A DNA stretch of 48,538 nt, taken from Candidatus Baldrarchaeota archaeon. GTDB taxonomy: Archaea > Asgardarchaeota > Baldrarchaeia > Baldrarchaeales > DXJG01. Location: contig JAEOSG010000003.1 in assembly GCA_016840485.1 (NCBI GenBank), forward strand, positions 1-48,538, in the 5' to 3' direction. Shown one piece after another: positions 9,573-18,656 of the stretch. The notes beneath the pieces are model-generated. The model did not search any database, was not told the DNA's origin, and worked only from the letters and a program-made list of their open reading frames with translations. Positions within the stretch are counted from its first letter, which is position 1, and each line of letters starts with the position of its first letter. The translations under genes and the position numbers were made by a program.

Positions 9573-10784
9573 TTAATCACCTTCCACCTTAACACCTTCA
9601 CCAATAGTTGAAACCCAACCTCTCACACCACCTCTTTCGAGACCTGCTTCGAGCACTCTTTCTCCAACACCTTTTTTATCCACTATTCCAACTATAGAGC
9701 CGCCAAGTCCAGCACCTGAAATCTTCACACCATATGCTCCAGCTTCAAGCATACTATATCTTATTTCCTCTATCTTCGGTAAACTTACATCATATAAATC
9801 TCTTAAAAGCAAATGTTGATAGTTAACAATTAAACCGAGAAGAACAAGATCTCTCCTGCCCCTCTCCAGTTCTCTCCCAAGATCTTCAAATGAAACTTGT
9901 ATAGCTTTAGCAACTTCTTTCACGCTAATAGGCTGGTTTCGGAGAATTTTAATCGCCAACTTGGTAGATTTATGCATACGAATTGTAAAGAGAATTCGAT
10001 CCGCAAATTTCTTATCTATTGTTGAAAGATAAGGAAGCAACTCTTCCTCTGATATCTGCTCCCATTTAACTTCATAGTGATGTGAAGAAAGCTTTTCCCT
10101 TAGTTTTTCCGGAAGTTTTTGTTCAAGCAGTTGTTTTAGTCCTTCATCAATTTCATGTTGCCGTTTTGGATGAATATCTGCAGTACTATGTTTAATGCCT
10201 GAATCCACAATAACGAAAAGAAAATCTCTCTTTGGTAGAATCTCTACATCAAATGGTGGACGTGTTTCCAACTTTATAATACCGCCGAAAGCCGCACCAT
10301 ATTGATCTAACCTACCACATGGAATACCCAGTCCTTCTCGCTCAGCAAGATAAGAAAACTCTGCAACCTCCCTAGTGGAAAGACCTAAGTTGAAGGCAGC
10401 ATCGAAAAACTTTACCAACGCCACTTCTAAAGATCCACTACTACCTAATCCCCCACCTATCGGAATCTCGCTATCAATCTCAATACGCACACCTGAAATC
10501 CTGTCTCCATAACCCTCTTTCCTCAAAATATTTACAACGGCTCTAACATAGTTCCCAAACCAACCCTTCTCCCCATAAAAAGCATCTTTAACCGAAAATT
10601 CATCCTCATAAGGCAAACCTTCCCTTAAAAGATTCAAGGAACGCACATAAACTTTATTCCCATATGTAACTTCCCCTTTGACTTTTAGACGAATATTTAG
10701 GGCAGCAGGAACCACGGGAAGCCCCTTATAATCTTGATGAGTATTCAGAAAATCCGCGCGGGCAGGAGATGAAACCTTTATCAC
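9573..10784 (-). CDS. galK: Galactokinase-like GHMP kinase
   Basis: About 403 residues with GHMP-kinase motifs in order: an N-terminal substrate motif R-A-D-F-L-N-T-H-Q-D-Y, the ATP-binding GGGLGSSGS loop, and the C-terminal GVKISGAGLGGS loop. Its product would be the substrate of the coupled GalT. I chose the GTG at 10784 (peptide MIKVSSPARAD) because GAGGTG lies six bases upstream; the open frame extends 12 codons further but starts in leader DNA. The usual galactokinase signature has G-E-H-T-D-Y; here Glu is replaced by Thr and Thr by Gln, so the exact sugar could differ (galactose, arabinose or a related sugar). Pairing with galT is the main reason for calling it galactokinase. Confidence 0.8.
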   Translation of the reverse strand: MIKVSSPARADFLNTHQDYKGLPVVPAALNIRLKVKGEVTYGNKVYVRSLNLLREGLPYEDEFSVKDAFYGEKGWFGNYVRAVVNILRKEGYGDRISGVRIEIDSEIPIGGGLGSSGSLEVALVKFFDAAFNLGLSTREVAEFSYLAEREGLGIPCGRLDQYGAAFGGIIKLETRPPFDVEILPKRDFLFVIVDSGIKHSTADIHPKRQHEIDEGLKQLLEQKLPEKLREKLSSHHYEVKWEQISEEELLPYLSTIDKKFADRILFTIRMHKSTKLAIKILRNQPISVKEVAKAIQVSFEDLGRELERGRRDLVLLGLIVNYQHLLLRDLYDVSLPKIEEIRYSMLEAGAYGVKISGAGLGGSIVGIVDKKGVGERVLEAGLERGGVRGWVSTIGEGVKVEGD

Positions 10785-11248
10785 AAGTAACACCTCACAT
10801 GTAAGAAAGTGGAAACACATTTCTGTTTCTTTTGCAATTTAAAATATTGGGAGGGTGGTATATATGTCGCTCACAGAATCCAAATATATTTAGATGGGGG
10901 ACTTGCCCCATGGAAAGAAGAAAAATATCTTAAATGGCTAATATATGTCAAATGATTTAAAATCGACCCAGTATTAATAATTCTTCTCAAATATATTATT
11001 GCAGAAAAACAGGAAAGAAATTTAGGTTACACGTTTAGTTTCTAAAGCCTTTGTCCTTGTTTAAATCTCAGCAAACTTCAACTGTTGCGAACTTCTAAAA
11101 TGTAGATCTCAAATATTGATTGATAAATTAAATTTGAAACCTTTCATTTCAAATACTTTTGAAACATCAGCTTTCAAACTAAAAACTTATATATTAGGTT
11201 TTTCGTCATACTAGTATCAATTTTAAAGACAAAATTTTGGTGAGCGTG
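10785..11248. other. Intergenic region between divergent genes
   Basis: Holds the promoters of the galK-galT operon (minus strand, AT-rich box near 10840-10850) and of the second LVIVD gene (plus strand, TTATATATTAGG near 11187). A GGGAGGGTGG ribosome-binding-like sequence at about 10850 precedes an ATG whose frame closes after nine codons. A perfect six-base stem, ATGGGG and CCCCAT, lies at 10894-10911. No gene is seen. Confidence 0.4.
10894..10911. repeat. Short inverted repeat
   Basis: ATGGGG at 10894-10899 and CCCCAT at 10906-10911 pair perfectly across the six-base loop GACTTG. It lies between the divergent galK-galT and LVIVD promoters and could be a protein site or a small RNA hairpin. 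There is no poly-T tail, so it is not a standard terminator. Confidence 0.3.
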
Positions 11249-13599
11249 TTGCGGAAAAATCCGTAACCATCACCATAATTTTACTGCTTGTAATAGGGCT
11301 ATTGAGCTTCCAACCACAAATAACGAACTCCCATGAAGAACGATTCGACAAAAAAGCGTCCGGAAATATAACCTTTGGCCCAGATCCAAACAGTATAGGA
11401 ATTGAACCAATTTTTAACAAAAGTATGGTTGCAGAGCCAATCATGACCTATGAGCCTCAATTTATCTTCGATATTTATAAGTCAGGAGATGTGATTCTAG
11501 CTCATTCACCACCTACATCACAAAACCAAGGCATAACATCACTCATAAACGTTTCAAACATAGAAGATGTAACTTTAATTAAGTTCGTATCAGGACACGA
11601 CGAACCCAACATAATAGCTTATTATTGTGTATGTTCAGCAGCCTACATGAAAAATAACCTAATGTTTCTCTCTGTGCAACCCTATGAAGTAAGCAGCGAC
11701 ATATGGTTTCTCCTAATATGCAATGTTTCTGATCCACAGAACCCTGCTTTATTAGCAAACATTTCAATGCCAGGATACGAGGCGGTCGTCAAAGACATAG
11801 AACTCGTAGGAAATAATTTATTCGTACTTTCAGATCGAAATCTGACCATATTTGACATTTCCGACCCTTCGAATCCCGCAAAACTTTCAATGACGGAACT
11901 AGCCTACGAACTTGAGGATTCTAAGCCTGAATTTTATGCCACGTTAAAGACACTGGTTGTTAATGGAAACTATGTTTACGTTGTTACTCATCTTGGTGAC
12001 CTAGTTGTTTTGAATATCTCTGATTTAAGTAGTCCTGTGATTGTTTTTAGCGGTAATCTTCACTGCATGGGTTACGATGCTCTAGTTGCAAATGACACCT
12101 TGTTTGTCGCTGCGGGCGTTGGCGGACTATACATTTTTGACGTAAGCAACAAATCTTCCCCTACGTTGATTTCTCATTACAATGACACCTTAAGATGCTC
12201 GATGGGTCTTGAATTCCTCGACTCTGACATTCTTGCCGTTGCGGACAACATTTACGGACTACACATATTAAATGTTTCAGACTTAAACAATATTTACGAG
12301 ATATGTAATGCTACAAGTTACGATAGATTAATGGATATTGTTGTTGATGGAAACTTGATATTTGGGGCGGAAATGCTTGCCGGAATCCACATATACAATG
12401 CCACAGATAAAACAAACGTAACAAGCATATCCTACACACCAATAGCAAGAGGAGCCCCGATGGAATACTATTACACATATATCGTAGCGGGTGCTAATTT
12501 CGGGCAAGGTCCCGCTGAGCCGGGAGAGTACGATGTAGAATTTATTGAATTTAGTGGTGTTTATGTCGAGTTGTGCACCTTAATTTCAATGGGAGGCAAA
12601 GCGTTCTTCAGAATCACCCCAATTTGTATTAACATAGGAAATATTCCTATAATTGTCTACAATGATACTGATGGTGATGGTAGACTTTCCATCTGCTATG
12701 AAACACTTCCAGACAACCCCTATTTTCCGGTAAGAAGGGTTATTACGGATCAGGTGTACTTTGTTGCAGAGTTTAAAAATGTTCATGTAAAGCTTTCCGA
12801 GCTTAAAAACGAAACTTGGAACGGCCATGAGGCATTTTACTACACGCTTGAAATTTCAGGATTAAACTTTACAACCGCATCGTATGTTTCAGGGATGTTT
12901 TATGATGTCTATTTTGATGAAGTTATCGGGAATTCCGCCAAGGGAAATATAACACTTACATTTCATATCGTACCTTTTGAAAACACGAATGAAAGTTCTC
13001 CTTTCCTCTATGACAATGTCACAGTTAAAGTTGATATCAACTTGAAGCTTTTTGACGTTGACTGGGGTGTAGCTCCTGAAAATTACTGCATTGCGGTGGG
13101 ATTTAGCTCAAGAGTAAATAACGATCTTATTTATTACCCTGCGGGCAGCTTATCAACGCTGAGAGGAACTTCCCTGAGAGCCATGGATGTTATTGCAGAT
13201 GTATTTATTAACAAAAATTTCACAGCTATTAATGGAAGCTATACTTATCATGGCAACGTTAATGTCTCTTTTGACTATGGTTGGGAAGATTTCTATAACA
13301 ATTTTGAGTTCGTCAACTGGCATCACGTTCTCGCCAACTTTATCGACATTCCAAGTAATACGACCGAAATACTATATGATCCCAAAGCAGGATTCTACAG
13401 CATGGGAAAACACTCAGAAATACCCTCAAAGTTTTATACTGGAGAGGAAGAACAGCCACCAGAGGAGCGACCGACGCCTGGAGAAGAAGGGGAGCAGCCG
13501 CCAAGGTTTGGAATGTCGCCTACCGTGATGTTTGTAGCGGTTGTTGTGGTTGTTTCCGTTGTTGCTGTGGTCGTCAAGTTTGTAAAGCGACGACACTAA
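11249..13599 (+). CDS. LVIVD-repeat surface protein, signal peptide in a shifted frame
   Basis: Paralogue of the 1222-3552 protein, about 783 residues if its first codons are counted. Repeats show motifs such as LTIFDISDP, GLYIFDVSN and GLHILNVSD. The C terminus has a proline/glutamate-rich linker, a hydrophobic helix and KRRH. The long frame has no ordinary start until a TTG at 11302, which would remove the signal peptide. Upstream in that frame DNA encodes V-T-I-T-I-I-L-L-L-V-I-G-L-L, a typical signal core. In the neighbouring frame a TTG at 11249 reads M-L-R-K with GGTGAG upstream, matching the paralogue's MLRRR. The frames join at an A5 run (11255-11259) if it were A6. So expression needs frame correction, slippage, or an assembly fix. 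Confidence 0.75.
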
Positions 13600-13631
13600 C
13601 GTAACACCACATCATTTTTTTATTTAAGCTT

Positions 13632-13653
13632 AAAAACCGGCATGCCAGTTTTT
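13632..13653 (+). terminator. Hairpin with A/T-rich arms after the LVIVD gene
   Basis: AAAAAC and GTTTTT enclose a palindromic GGCATGCC core with one C/A mismatch, and the 3' arm continues as a T-run. It lies 33 bases after the LVIVD stop and about 130 bases before the threonine synthase promoter. Fits a transcription-end hairpin, although archaeal termination mostly needs only the T-run. Confidence 0.5.
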
Positions 13654-13787
13654 TAGTCATCTATTGTGTTGATCGTTGAACACGTACCTTTTGCTAGCAG
13701 GTTGATATTTTAAAATATTTTATGGGTATGGTTTCTGAAAATTATATAAACTTAAGTTGAAGAAGAGGTTTGAGTGTTGGAGGTATC

Positions 13788-14897
13788 ATGTTGTTCAAGC
13801 TTTATTGTCCAAATTGTGGAAACGAGTATGGCATAAACGAATCGATTTGGAAATGTTCTTGTGGGAATTATCTTAACATAAAAGTGGAGCCAGATTTTTC
13901 ATTTGATTTTAAGAAAGTGGAGATGCGAAGTAAATGTTTATGGAGATATAGAGAGCTTCTCCCGATAGAGAAAGATGAAAACATAGTATCTTTTAATGAA
14001 GGATTTACACCAATAGTAAAAATGCGTAAAACCATTTTCTTAAAGCTCGATTACATGTTTCCTACAGGTTCCTTTAAGGATCGTGGCGCAACAGTTCTCG
14101 TAAGCAAGCTAAAGGAAATAGGTGTAAAAAGCATTGTTGAAGATAGTTCTGGTAATGCTGGAATAGCTATATCAGCCTACTCCGCTGCAGCTAAAATAAA
14201 ATGCAGCATCTATGTCCCTGAGATAATAAGTGAAGAAAAATATATGCAGCTTAAAATCTACGGTGCAAAAGTGGTGAAGATTAAAGGAACAAGAGAAGAT
14301 GTCGCCAAAGAAGCGTTAAAGGAAGCTGAGAAAACATATTATGCGGGACATAACTGGAATCCATTTTTCATAGAGGGAACAAAAACGATTGCATATGAAA
14401 TATTTGAGCAAATAGGAGTCCCAGATAATATAATAGTTCCTATAGGTGGAGGATCTCTAATTTTAGGAATCTATAAAGGATTTAAAGAACTGGAATTCAT
14501 GGGCATCATTGATAAGATGCCTAAGCTTTACGGTGTACAATCTGATGTATGTAAACCAATATATTATGGGCTTCTCGGGAAAGAACCTAAGGATACGATA
14601 AAAGGTGAGGTTTTAGCTGAGGGAATCGCTGTAAACAAGCCGCCAAGAGGAAAGGAAATAGTAAAAGCCGTAAAAGAAACAGAAGGAAACGTTATCATAG
14701 TTAATAATGATGAAATTATTCAAGGAATTTTAGAACTTGGAAAAATGGGAATATTCGCAGAAATAACATCCGGCGTCGTAATACCCGCTCTAAAAAAGGC
14801 TGACCTAGAAGAAGATGAAATAACGGTTGCAATAATTACAGGTAATGGACTTAAAACTGCCAGCAAGCTCGCAAATATTTTAAGTAAATATAAGTAA
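13788..14897 (+). CDS. thrC: Threonine synthase (PLP-dependent)
   Basis: About 369 residues, fold type II PLP enzyme that turns O-phosphohomoserine into threonine. An N-terminal zinc ribbon has C-x2-C (residues 7 and 10) and C-x-C (23 and 25), usual for the archaeal/plant-like class. The PLP lysine is Lys97 in TGSFKDRGA. SSGNAG follows, and IGGGS is the phosphate-binding loop. I chose the ATG at 13788 because TTGGAGG lies four bases upstream; an upstream extension of six codons contains the ribosome binding site. TTATATAAACTT about 45 bases upstream is a likely TATA box. No other threonine-pathway genes are nearby. Related cysteate or diaminopropionate enzymes share the fold, but the ribbon favours threonine synthase. 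Confidence 0.88.
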   Translation: MLFKLYCPNCGNEYGINESIWKCSCGNYLNIKVEPDFSFDFKKVEMRSKCLWRYRELLPIEKDENIVSFNEGFTPIVKMRKTIFLKLDYMFPTGSFKDRGATVLVSKLKEIGVKSIVEDSSGNAGIAISAYSAAAKIKCSIYVPEIISEEKYMQLKIYGAKVVKIKGTREDVAKEALKEAEKTYYAGHNWNPFFIEGTKTIAYEIFEQIGVPDNIIVPIGGGSLILGIYKGFKELEFMGIIDKMPKLYGVQSDVCKPIYYGLLGKEPKDTIKGEVLAEGIAVNKPPRGKEIVKAVKETEGNVIIVNNDEIIQGILELGKMGIFAEITSGVVIPALKKADLEEDEITVAIITGNGLKTASKLANILSKYK

Positions 14898-14925
14898 GTT
14901 AAGCATTTCACATTTTTTAAATTAT

Positions 14926-15325
14926 TCAAAAACTTGTTTTGAGGGCTAAATTTAAGGCCAAGTTTCTTCTTTCTTTCAAAATGTGATATATTTCCCGAAA
15001 CTAAAACTAGGTCTTCAACTATTGCTGAAGCACCTATAGCAATGTCTCTAAAATCCAATTTCTCATCACGTTTTGAAAGAAAAACGTCTATCTCCAACAT
15101 TTTCTCTAATATTTGCTGAGATAAAGGAATAATCATGAATACTTTTTTTAATTGCTTCCTTTGATTCAATAACATTTTTCCAACATATTTTTTCCCAAAA
15201 AGTATTCATAAAGGGTAATGATTGAAATATAAACTTTAAAGTTTTTCAATACTTTGAAAAGAATTTTTTATTACTTTTTTCTGCAAATTTATAAAAACAT
15301 CTGTATCTAAGATTATTGCTTCCAC
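14926..15325 (-). pseudogene. PIN-domain toxin (VapC-type), frameshifted
   Basis: A VapC-like ribonuclease toxin in two frames. A GTG at 15325, overlapping the end of the antitoxin gene, starts M-E-A-I-I-L-D-T-D-V-F-I-N-L with the first catalytic aspartates. The second frame carries VYISIITLYEYFLGKK, holding the conserved Glu, and the late acidic block LDFRDIAIGASAIVED. The join needs one base removed from a T5 run at 15242-15246 on the + strand. The end is uncertain: an A5 run at 14928-14932 could hide a TGA; otherwise the frame runs on antisense to thrC. With its antitoxin partner also frameshifted, the locus is probably inactive. Confidence 0.7.
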
Positions 15326-15535
15326 CAAGTTTTCCTCCTCTCCAAAATAACGTCCAAGATTTTATCAGCCTCTTTATCTTCCATCTCTAAAACTTTAAGG
15401 GCTTCTTTAACCTCCATTTCTTTAACCTTCTTCAATAGGAACCTTATTACATCATCGTAAGCTTTAGCAGAAAGCTTTTCTTTTAAAATTTTCAACTCAA
15501 CCAGAGTTTTCATCAGATACAGCAATTGTTTTCAT
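15313..15535 (-). pseudogene. VapB-type antitoxin, frameshifted near the N terminus
   Basis: The main frame encodes LVELKILKEKLSAKAYDDVIRF and a long charged helix, the form of small archaeal VapB antitoxins that accompany PIN toxins. The true N terminus appears to be the ATG at 15535, reading M-K-T-I-A-V-S-D-E, with GGTG seven bases upstream. This joins the main frame only if a T4 run on the + strand (15507-15510) lost one base. An ATG at 15510 could still give a shorter protein lacking the first beta strand, which normally forms the DNA-binding ribbon. The stop overlaps the PIN start, as usual for vapBC operons. Confidence 0.7.
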
Positions 15536-15768
15536 TTCAAACACCAACACTATAATAATTAATTTATAATATATAACCGTTACAATAAAATGGAAATTCT
15601 ACGCAACCCAGTTTAACATTGAAATTGACTTTATTTTAGACGCACAAACTGTCTGGAGAATCTTCAGAGCAATATGAGCAAAATCAGCAACAACTTAGAG
15701 GTCCTTGAAATTAAACTAGACTTTAACATTCACTAACTTAACTAAAATTCATATTTCATATCTTCATT

Positions 15769-15811
15769 TTTGTAAACAAAAGAAACATTTTAATATTCAA
15801 TTGTTTACAAA
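15769..15811. promoter_or_regulatory. Perfect 11-bp inverted repeat operator upstream of PIN/UPF0175 locus
   Basis: TTTGTAAACAA at 15769-15779 and TTGTTTACAAA at 15801-15811 are exact inverse complements separated by 21 bases. The spacer holds an AT-rich TTTTAATATTC element, a plausible TATA box, and the right arm ends seven bases before the ATG at 15819. The geometry fits autoregulation by the toxin-antitoxin complex. Confidence 0.65.
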
Positions 15812-15818
15812 TAGATAC

Positions 15819-16325
15819 ATGAAGATAGTAGTGGATGCTTGTTCGCTAATCTACTTAGCCAAAGCAGATCTGCTGACGTTTCTAAAAAGACTACCATATG
15901 AATATCTTATTGATAACGAGGTCTATAATGAAGCGGTAATTAAAGGCAAGGAAGAAGGTTATGTTGACGCTTACCTATTGGAGTACTATATTAAAAGACA
16001 GGGAATTATAAAAGTCGTTAACGTAGATATTTCAAACGAACTTGACTATTTCATTGGTGAAGGAGAAGCAAGTACCTATGTATTATCCATTAAGGAAAAT
16101 GGTGTGGCAGTTACTTCTGACAGAGTAGCATATAGGAAAATGGTTAAACGCAATGCGAAAGTTGTTCAAACAGATTTAATGTTCCTAAACGCCTATCTTA
16201 ACAATATTATCGGTAAAAAAGAACTACTAGACATTTTAAATAGATTGCTGGCGGTTGGAGGCACAACACCTGAGCGAGTTACGTTTATACTAGAAAAAAT
16301 TGGTGAGGAAGGTGAAAAAAAGTAG
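15819..16325 (+). CDS. PIN-domain protein, DUF3368-like toxin
   Basis: About 168 residues. The N terminus reads KIVVDACSLIYLAKADLL, the metal-binding aspartate and S/L-I-Y-L-A-K signature of the PIN/DUF3368 group. A central G-E-G-E-A-S-T block and the later VAVTSDRVAYRK carry the remaining acidic residues. The predicted activity is RNA cleavage. I chose the ATG at 15819 rather than a TTG at 15801 because the latter lies inside the operator arm. The stop is TAG. The gene overlaps the next one by a few codons, so they form one toxin-antitoxin operon with the toxin first. It is intact. Confidence 0.82.
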   Translation: MKIVVDACSLIYLAKADLLTFLKRLPYEYLIDNEVYNEAVIKGKEEGYVDAYLLEYYIKRQGIIKVVNVDISNELDYFIGEGEASTYVLSIKENGVAVTSDRVAYRKMVKRNAKVVQTDLMFLNAYLNNIIGKKELLDILNRLLAVGGTTPERVTFILEKIGEEGEKK

Positions 16326-16641
16326 GTTGATTTCAACAAGACTGGAAGAAGAGGATGCAAAAGTCTTAGAGGAAATAGCGAAAGAAGAAAATGTTGATAA
16401 AGCAACGCTGATTAGAAAATGGATTTTATCAAAGATTACTGAGCATAGACTGGAAAAAGCTGCAGAAAAATATCGTAAAGGATTAATAAGTGTTGAAGAA
16501 GCAGCTAAGATGGCAAATACAACCATATGGAAATTTATAGAATACATACGTGAAAAAAATATTTGGCCACCATTCCAATCAAAAGAAGAACTGGAGAAAG
16601 AATTAGAGCAAACCAAAAAACTATTAAAACAAGATTCATAG
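16312..16641 (+). CDS. UPF0175-like antitoxin
   Basis: About 109 residues. The N terminus (LISTRLEEEDAKVLEEIAKE) resembles a ribbon-helix-helix DNA-binding domain. The middle has the UPF0175 pattern LEKAAEKYRKGLISVEEAAK followed by a helix resembling a winged or HTH segment (TTIWKFIEYIREKNI), and the tail is charged and coiled. UPF0175 proteins are commonly paired with DUF3368 PIN toxins, as here. GTG codons at 16303 and 16312 and a TTG at 16300 are possible starts; GGTGAGG just upstream favours 16312. The stop is TAG. Likely neutralises the toxin and binds the inverted repeat at 15769-15811. Confidence 0.78.
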   Translation: MKKSRLISTRLEEEDAKVLEEIAKEENVDKATLIRKWILSKITEHRLEKAAEKYRKGLISVEEAAKMANTTIWKFIEYIREKNIWPPFQSKEELEKELEQTKKLLKQDS

Positions 16642-16850
16642 TTCTTTAGCATTAAATTAGATATCTTTTTAACCTTGACAGTTATTGCAGTCAAAATCTA
16701 AATTAGTTAATTAATTCTTGTTTGCTTTTTAAGATTACAAGTAATTTCAACATAATTTACTATTTACTAACGCAAAACGCTAATATTATTAAGGCTAAAT
16801 GCGACTAACTTAGCATACTGTAAAATAGTTGAGCGAAAAGGGGAGGCAAA

Positions 16851-18314
16851 ATGAGTTTACGTTTCCCTAAAGATTTTAAACTCGGCTTTTCGGAGTCTGG
16901 CTTTCAATTTGAAATGGGTTTACCAGGCTCGGAAGATCCTAATAGTGATTGGTGGGTTTGGGTTCACGATGTGGAAAACATTATGTCTGGGCTTGTAAGC
17001 GGAGATTTTCCCGAAGATGGGCCCGCCTACTGGCATCTATATAAAGAGGATCACGATAGAGCTGAAAAACTTGGTATGGATGCAGCTAGACTTTGCGTAG
17101 AATGGAGTAGAATATTTCCAAAAGCAACTTTCGACGTAAAAGTTGATGTTGAAGAAACCAAAGAAGGAATAGTAAATGTAAACATAGAGGAGAAACATCT
17201 AAAGGAATTAGATGAACATGCAGATAAGAAAAGTGTTGAACATTACCGTGAGATTTTTAGCGACTGGAAAAACAGAGATAAGACCCTATTAGTAAATCTT
17301 TACCATTGGCCTTTACCGCTCTGGATACATCATCCCATAAAACTTAGAATGGGCGGCTTTAAAGAAAAGAAAGGGTGGTTAGACAAGCAAATAGTGGTGG
17401 AATTTGCAAAATACGCAGCGTACATTGCTTGGAAATTTGATGACCTAGTTGACATGTGGTCCACAATGAATGAACCAAATGTAGTCTATGTTACAGGTTA
17501 TCTTCAAATTCAACAAGGATTTCCTCCAGCGTTCCTAAGCTTACCGGCAGCTCTCAGCGCGATGAAAAATTTAATTGAAGCACATGCAAGAGCCTACGAC
17601 GCCATTAAAACATTTTCAAGCAAACCCGTGGGTTTAATATATTCGGTGGTATGTTTTGAACCTTTAAGCCCAGAAGATAAAATCGCCGCAGAAGCAATGG
17701 CAGAAGACTATATGTACAGATTCCTAGACCCAATAACTACGGGGAAATTCCTAGGTATAATTGTGCGAGAAGACTTGAAGAATCGTTTAGATTGGCTTGG
17801 GGTAAACTACTATTCAAGAATGGTTGTTAAAAGAACTTCTGAAAAACTTCGGAAAAAGGGAATACAATATAACATTTTACCAGGTTACGGAATGGCATGT
17901 GCACCTAACTCTAAGTCTCTCGCTGGAAGGCCAACAAGCGACTTTGGATGGGAACTTTACCCGGAAGGCCTTGAAAAAATATTGTTAACATTAAATGAAA
18001 AATATAAGGTTCCAATGATGATCACCGAAAACGGAATAGCTGACAGCAAAGACACCCTAAGAGCGAGATACATTGTAAGTCATTTGTACCGTGTTCACAC
18101 GGTGATGCGAAGAGGAGTTAAAATCCTAGGATATTTGCATTGGGCTTTAACCGATAATTACGAGTGGAGTTCAGGTTTTAAAATGAGATTCGGACTTTAC
18201 CACGTCAACTATGAAAATAAGAAAAGGTATCTAAGACCCAGCGCACTAGTATTCAAAACGATAGCAGAAGAAAAAACAATACCAGATGAACTAACACACT
18301 TAACGACGATCTAA
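16851..18314 (+). CDS. GH1 family beta-glycosidase (LacS-like)
   Basis: 487 residues, matching the thermophilic archaeal beta-glycosidases of the Sulfolobus LacS type. The acid/base glutamate is Glu208 in TMNEP, and the nucleophile is Glu393 in MITENG. The N terminus FPKDFKLGFSESGFQFEMG and W-Y/H-L-Y-K-E-D-H-D-R-A segments are typical. There is no signal peptide, so it acts in the cytoplasm on imported beta-galactosides or beta-glucosides. Galactose released could feed the GalK/GalT pair at 8.6-10.8 kb. The ATG has a strong GGGGAGG seven bases upstream. The gene stands alone between two toxin-antitoxin loci. Substrate preference cannot be deduced. Confidence 0.93.
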   Translation: MSLRFPKDFKLGFSESGFQFEMGLPGSEDPNSDWWVWVHDVENIMSGLVSGDFPEDGPAYWHLYKEDHDRAEKLGMDAARLCVEWSRIFPKATFDVKVDVEETKEGIVNVNIEEKHLKELDEHADKKSVEHYREIFSDWKNRDKTLLVNLYHWPLPLWIHHPIKLRMGGFKEKKGWLDKQIVVEFAKYAAYIAWKFDDLVDMWSTMNEPNVVYVTGYLQIQQGFPPAFLSLPAALSAMKNLIEAHARAYDAIKTFSSKPVGLIYSVVCFEPLSPEDKIAAEAMAEDYMYRFLDPITTGKFLGIIVREDLKNRLDWLGVNYYSRMVVKRTSEKLRKKGIQYNILPGYGMACAPNSKSLAGRPTSDFGWELYPEGLEKILLTLNEKYKVPMMITENGIADSKDTLRARYIVSHLYRVHTVMRRGVKILGYLHWALTDNYEWSSGFKMRFGLYHVNYENKKRYLRPSALVFKTIAEEKTIPDELTHLTTI

Positions 18315-18367
18315 ATTTTATTTCATCACACGTAGAAATTGTTGAAAACTAGTTAAATAGTAAGATT

Positions 18368-18402
18368 TATATTCTTACATTCTTACCATCTGTATGAATA
18401 TA
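18368..18402. promoter_or_regulatory. Palindromic operator before the AbrB/PIN locus
   Basis: TATATTCTTACA at 18368-18379 and TGTATGAATATA at 18391-18402 form an inverted repeat with 11 of 12 bases matching and an 11-base centre. It lies just upstream of the antitoxin start and overlaps the promoter area. This suits autoregulation by the AbrB-type antitoxin, which binds as a dimer. Confidence 0.6.
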
Positions 18403-18419
18403 AAATGGAGGACATATTC

Positions 18420-18656
18420 TTGTATAAAGCAAAAATAAGCTCAAAAGGGCAGATCGTAATACCTAAAAAAATTCGTGAACAATTAAAACTGAAAGAAGGT
18501 GACGAGGTTCTAATATACCCTATAGAAGATGGCATAGTGATTAAAAAGAAGAAAAAAGCAAATTTAAAAGAGCTCCGTGGCATTTTAGCTGATAAAATTG
18601 ATTTCAAAGAAGCGGCTAAAACATTGGAGGAGCTTAGAAGAGAGTGGAGGCTATGA
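18420..18656 (+). CDS. AbrB/SpoVT-family antitoxin (VapB-like)
   Basis: About 78 residues. The swapped-hairpin DNA-binding domain is clear: AKISSKGQIVIPKKIREQL followed by LKEGDEVLIYPIEDGIVIKK. The C-terminal half is a charged helix that usually embraces the PIN toxin. I favour the TTG at 18420 because GGAGG lies eight bases upstream; the ATG at 18405 overlaps that ribosome binding site. The final codon overlaps the toxin ATG (ATGA type overlap), so the two are translationally coupled. Confidence 0.85.
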   Translation: MYKAKISSKGQIVIPKKIREQLKLKEGDEVLIYPIEDGIVIKKKKKANLKELRGILADKIDFKEAAKTLEELRREWRL

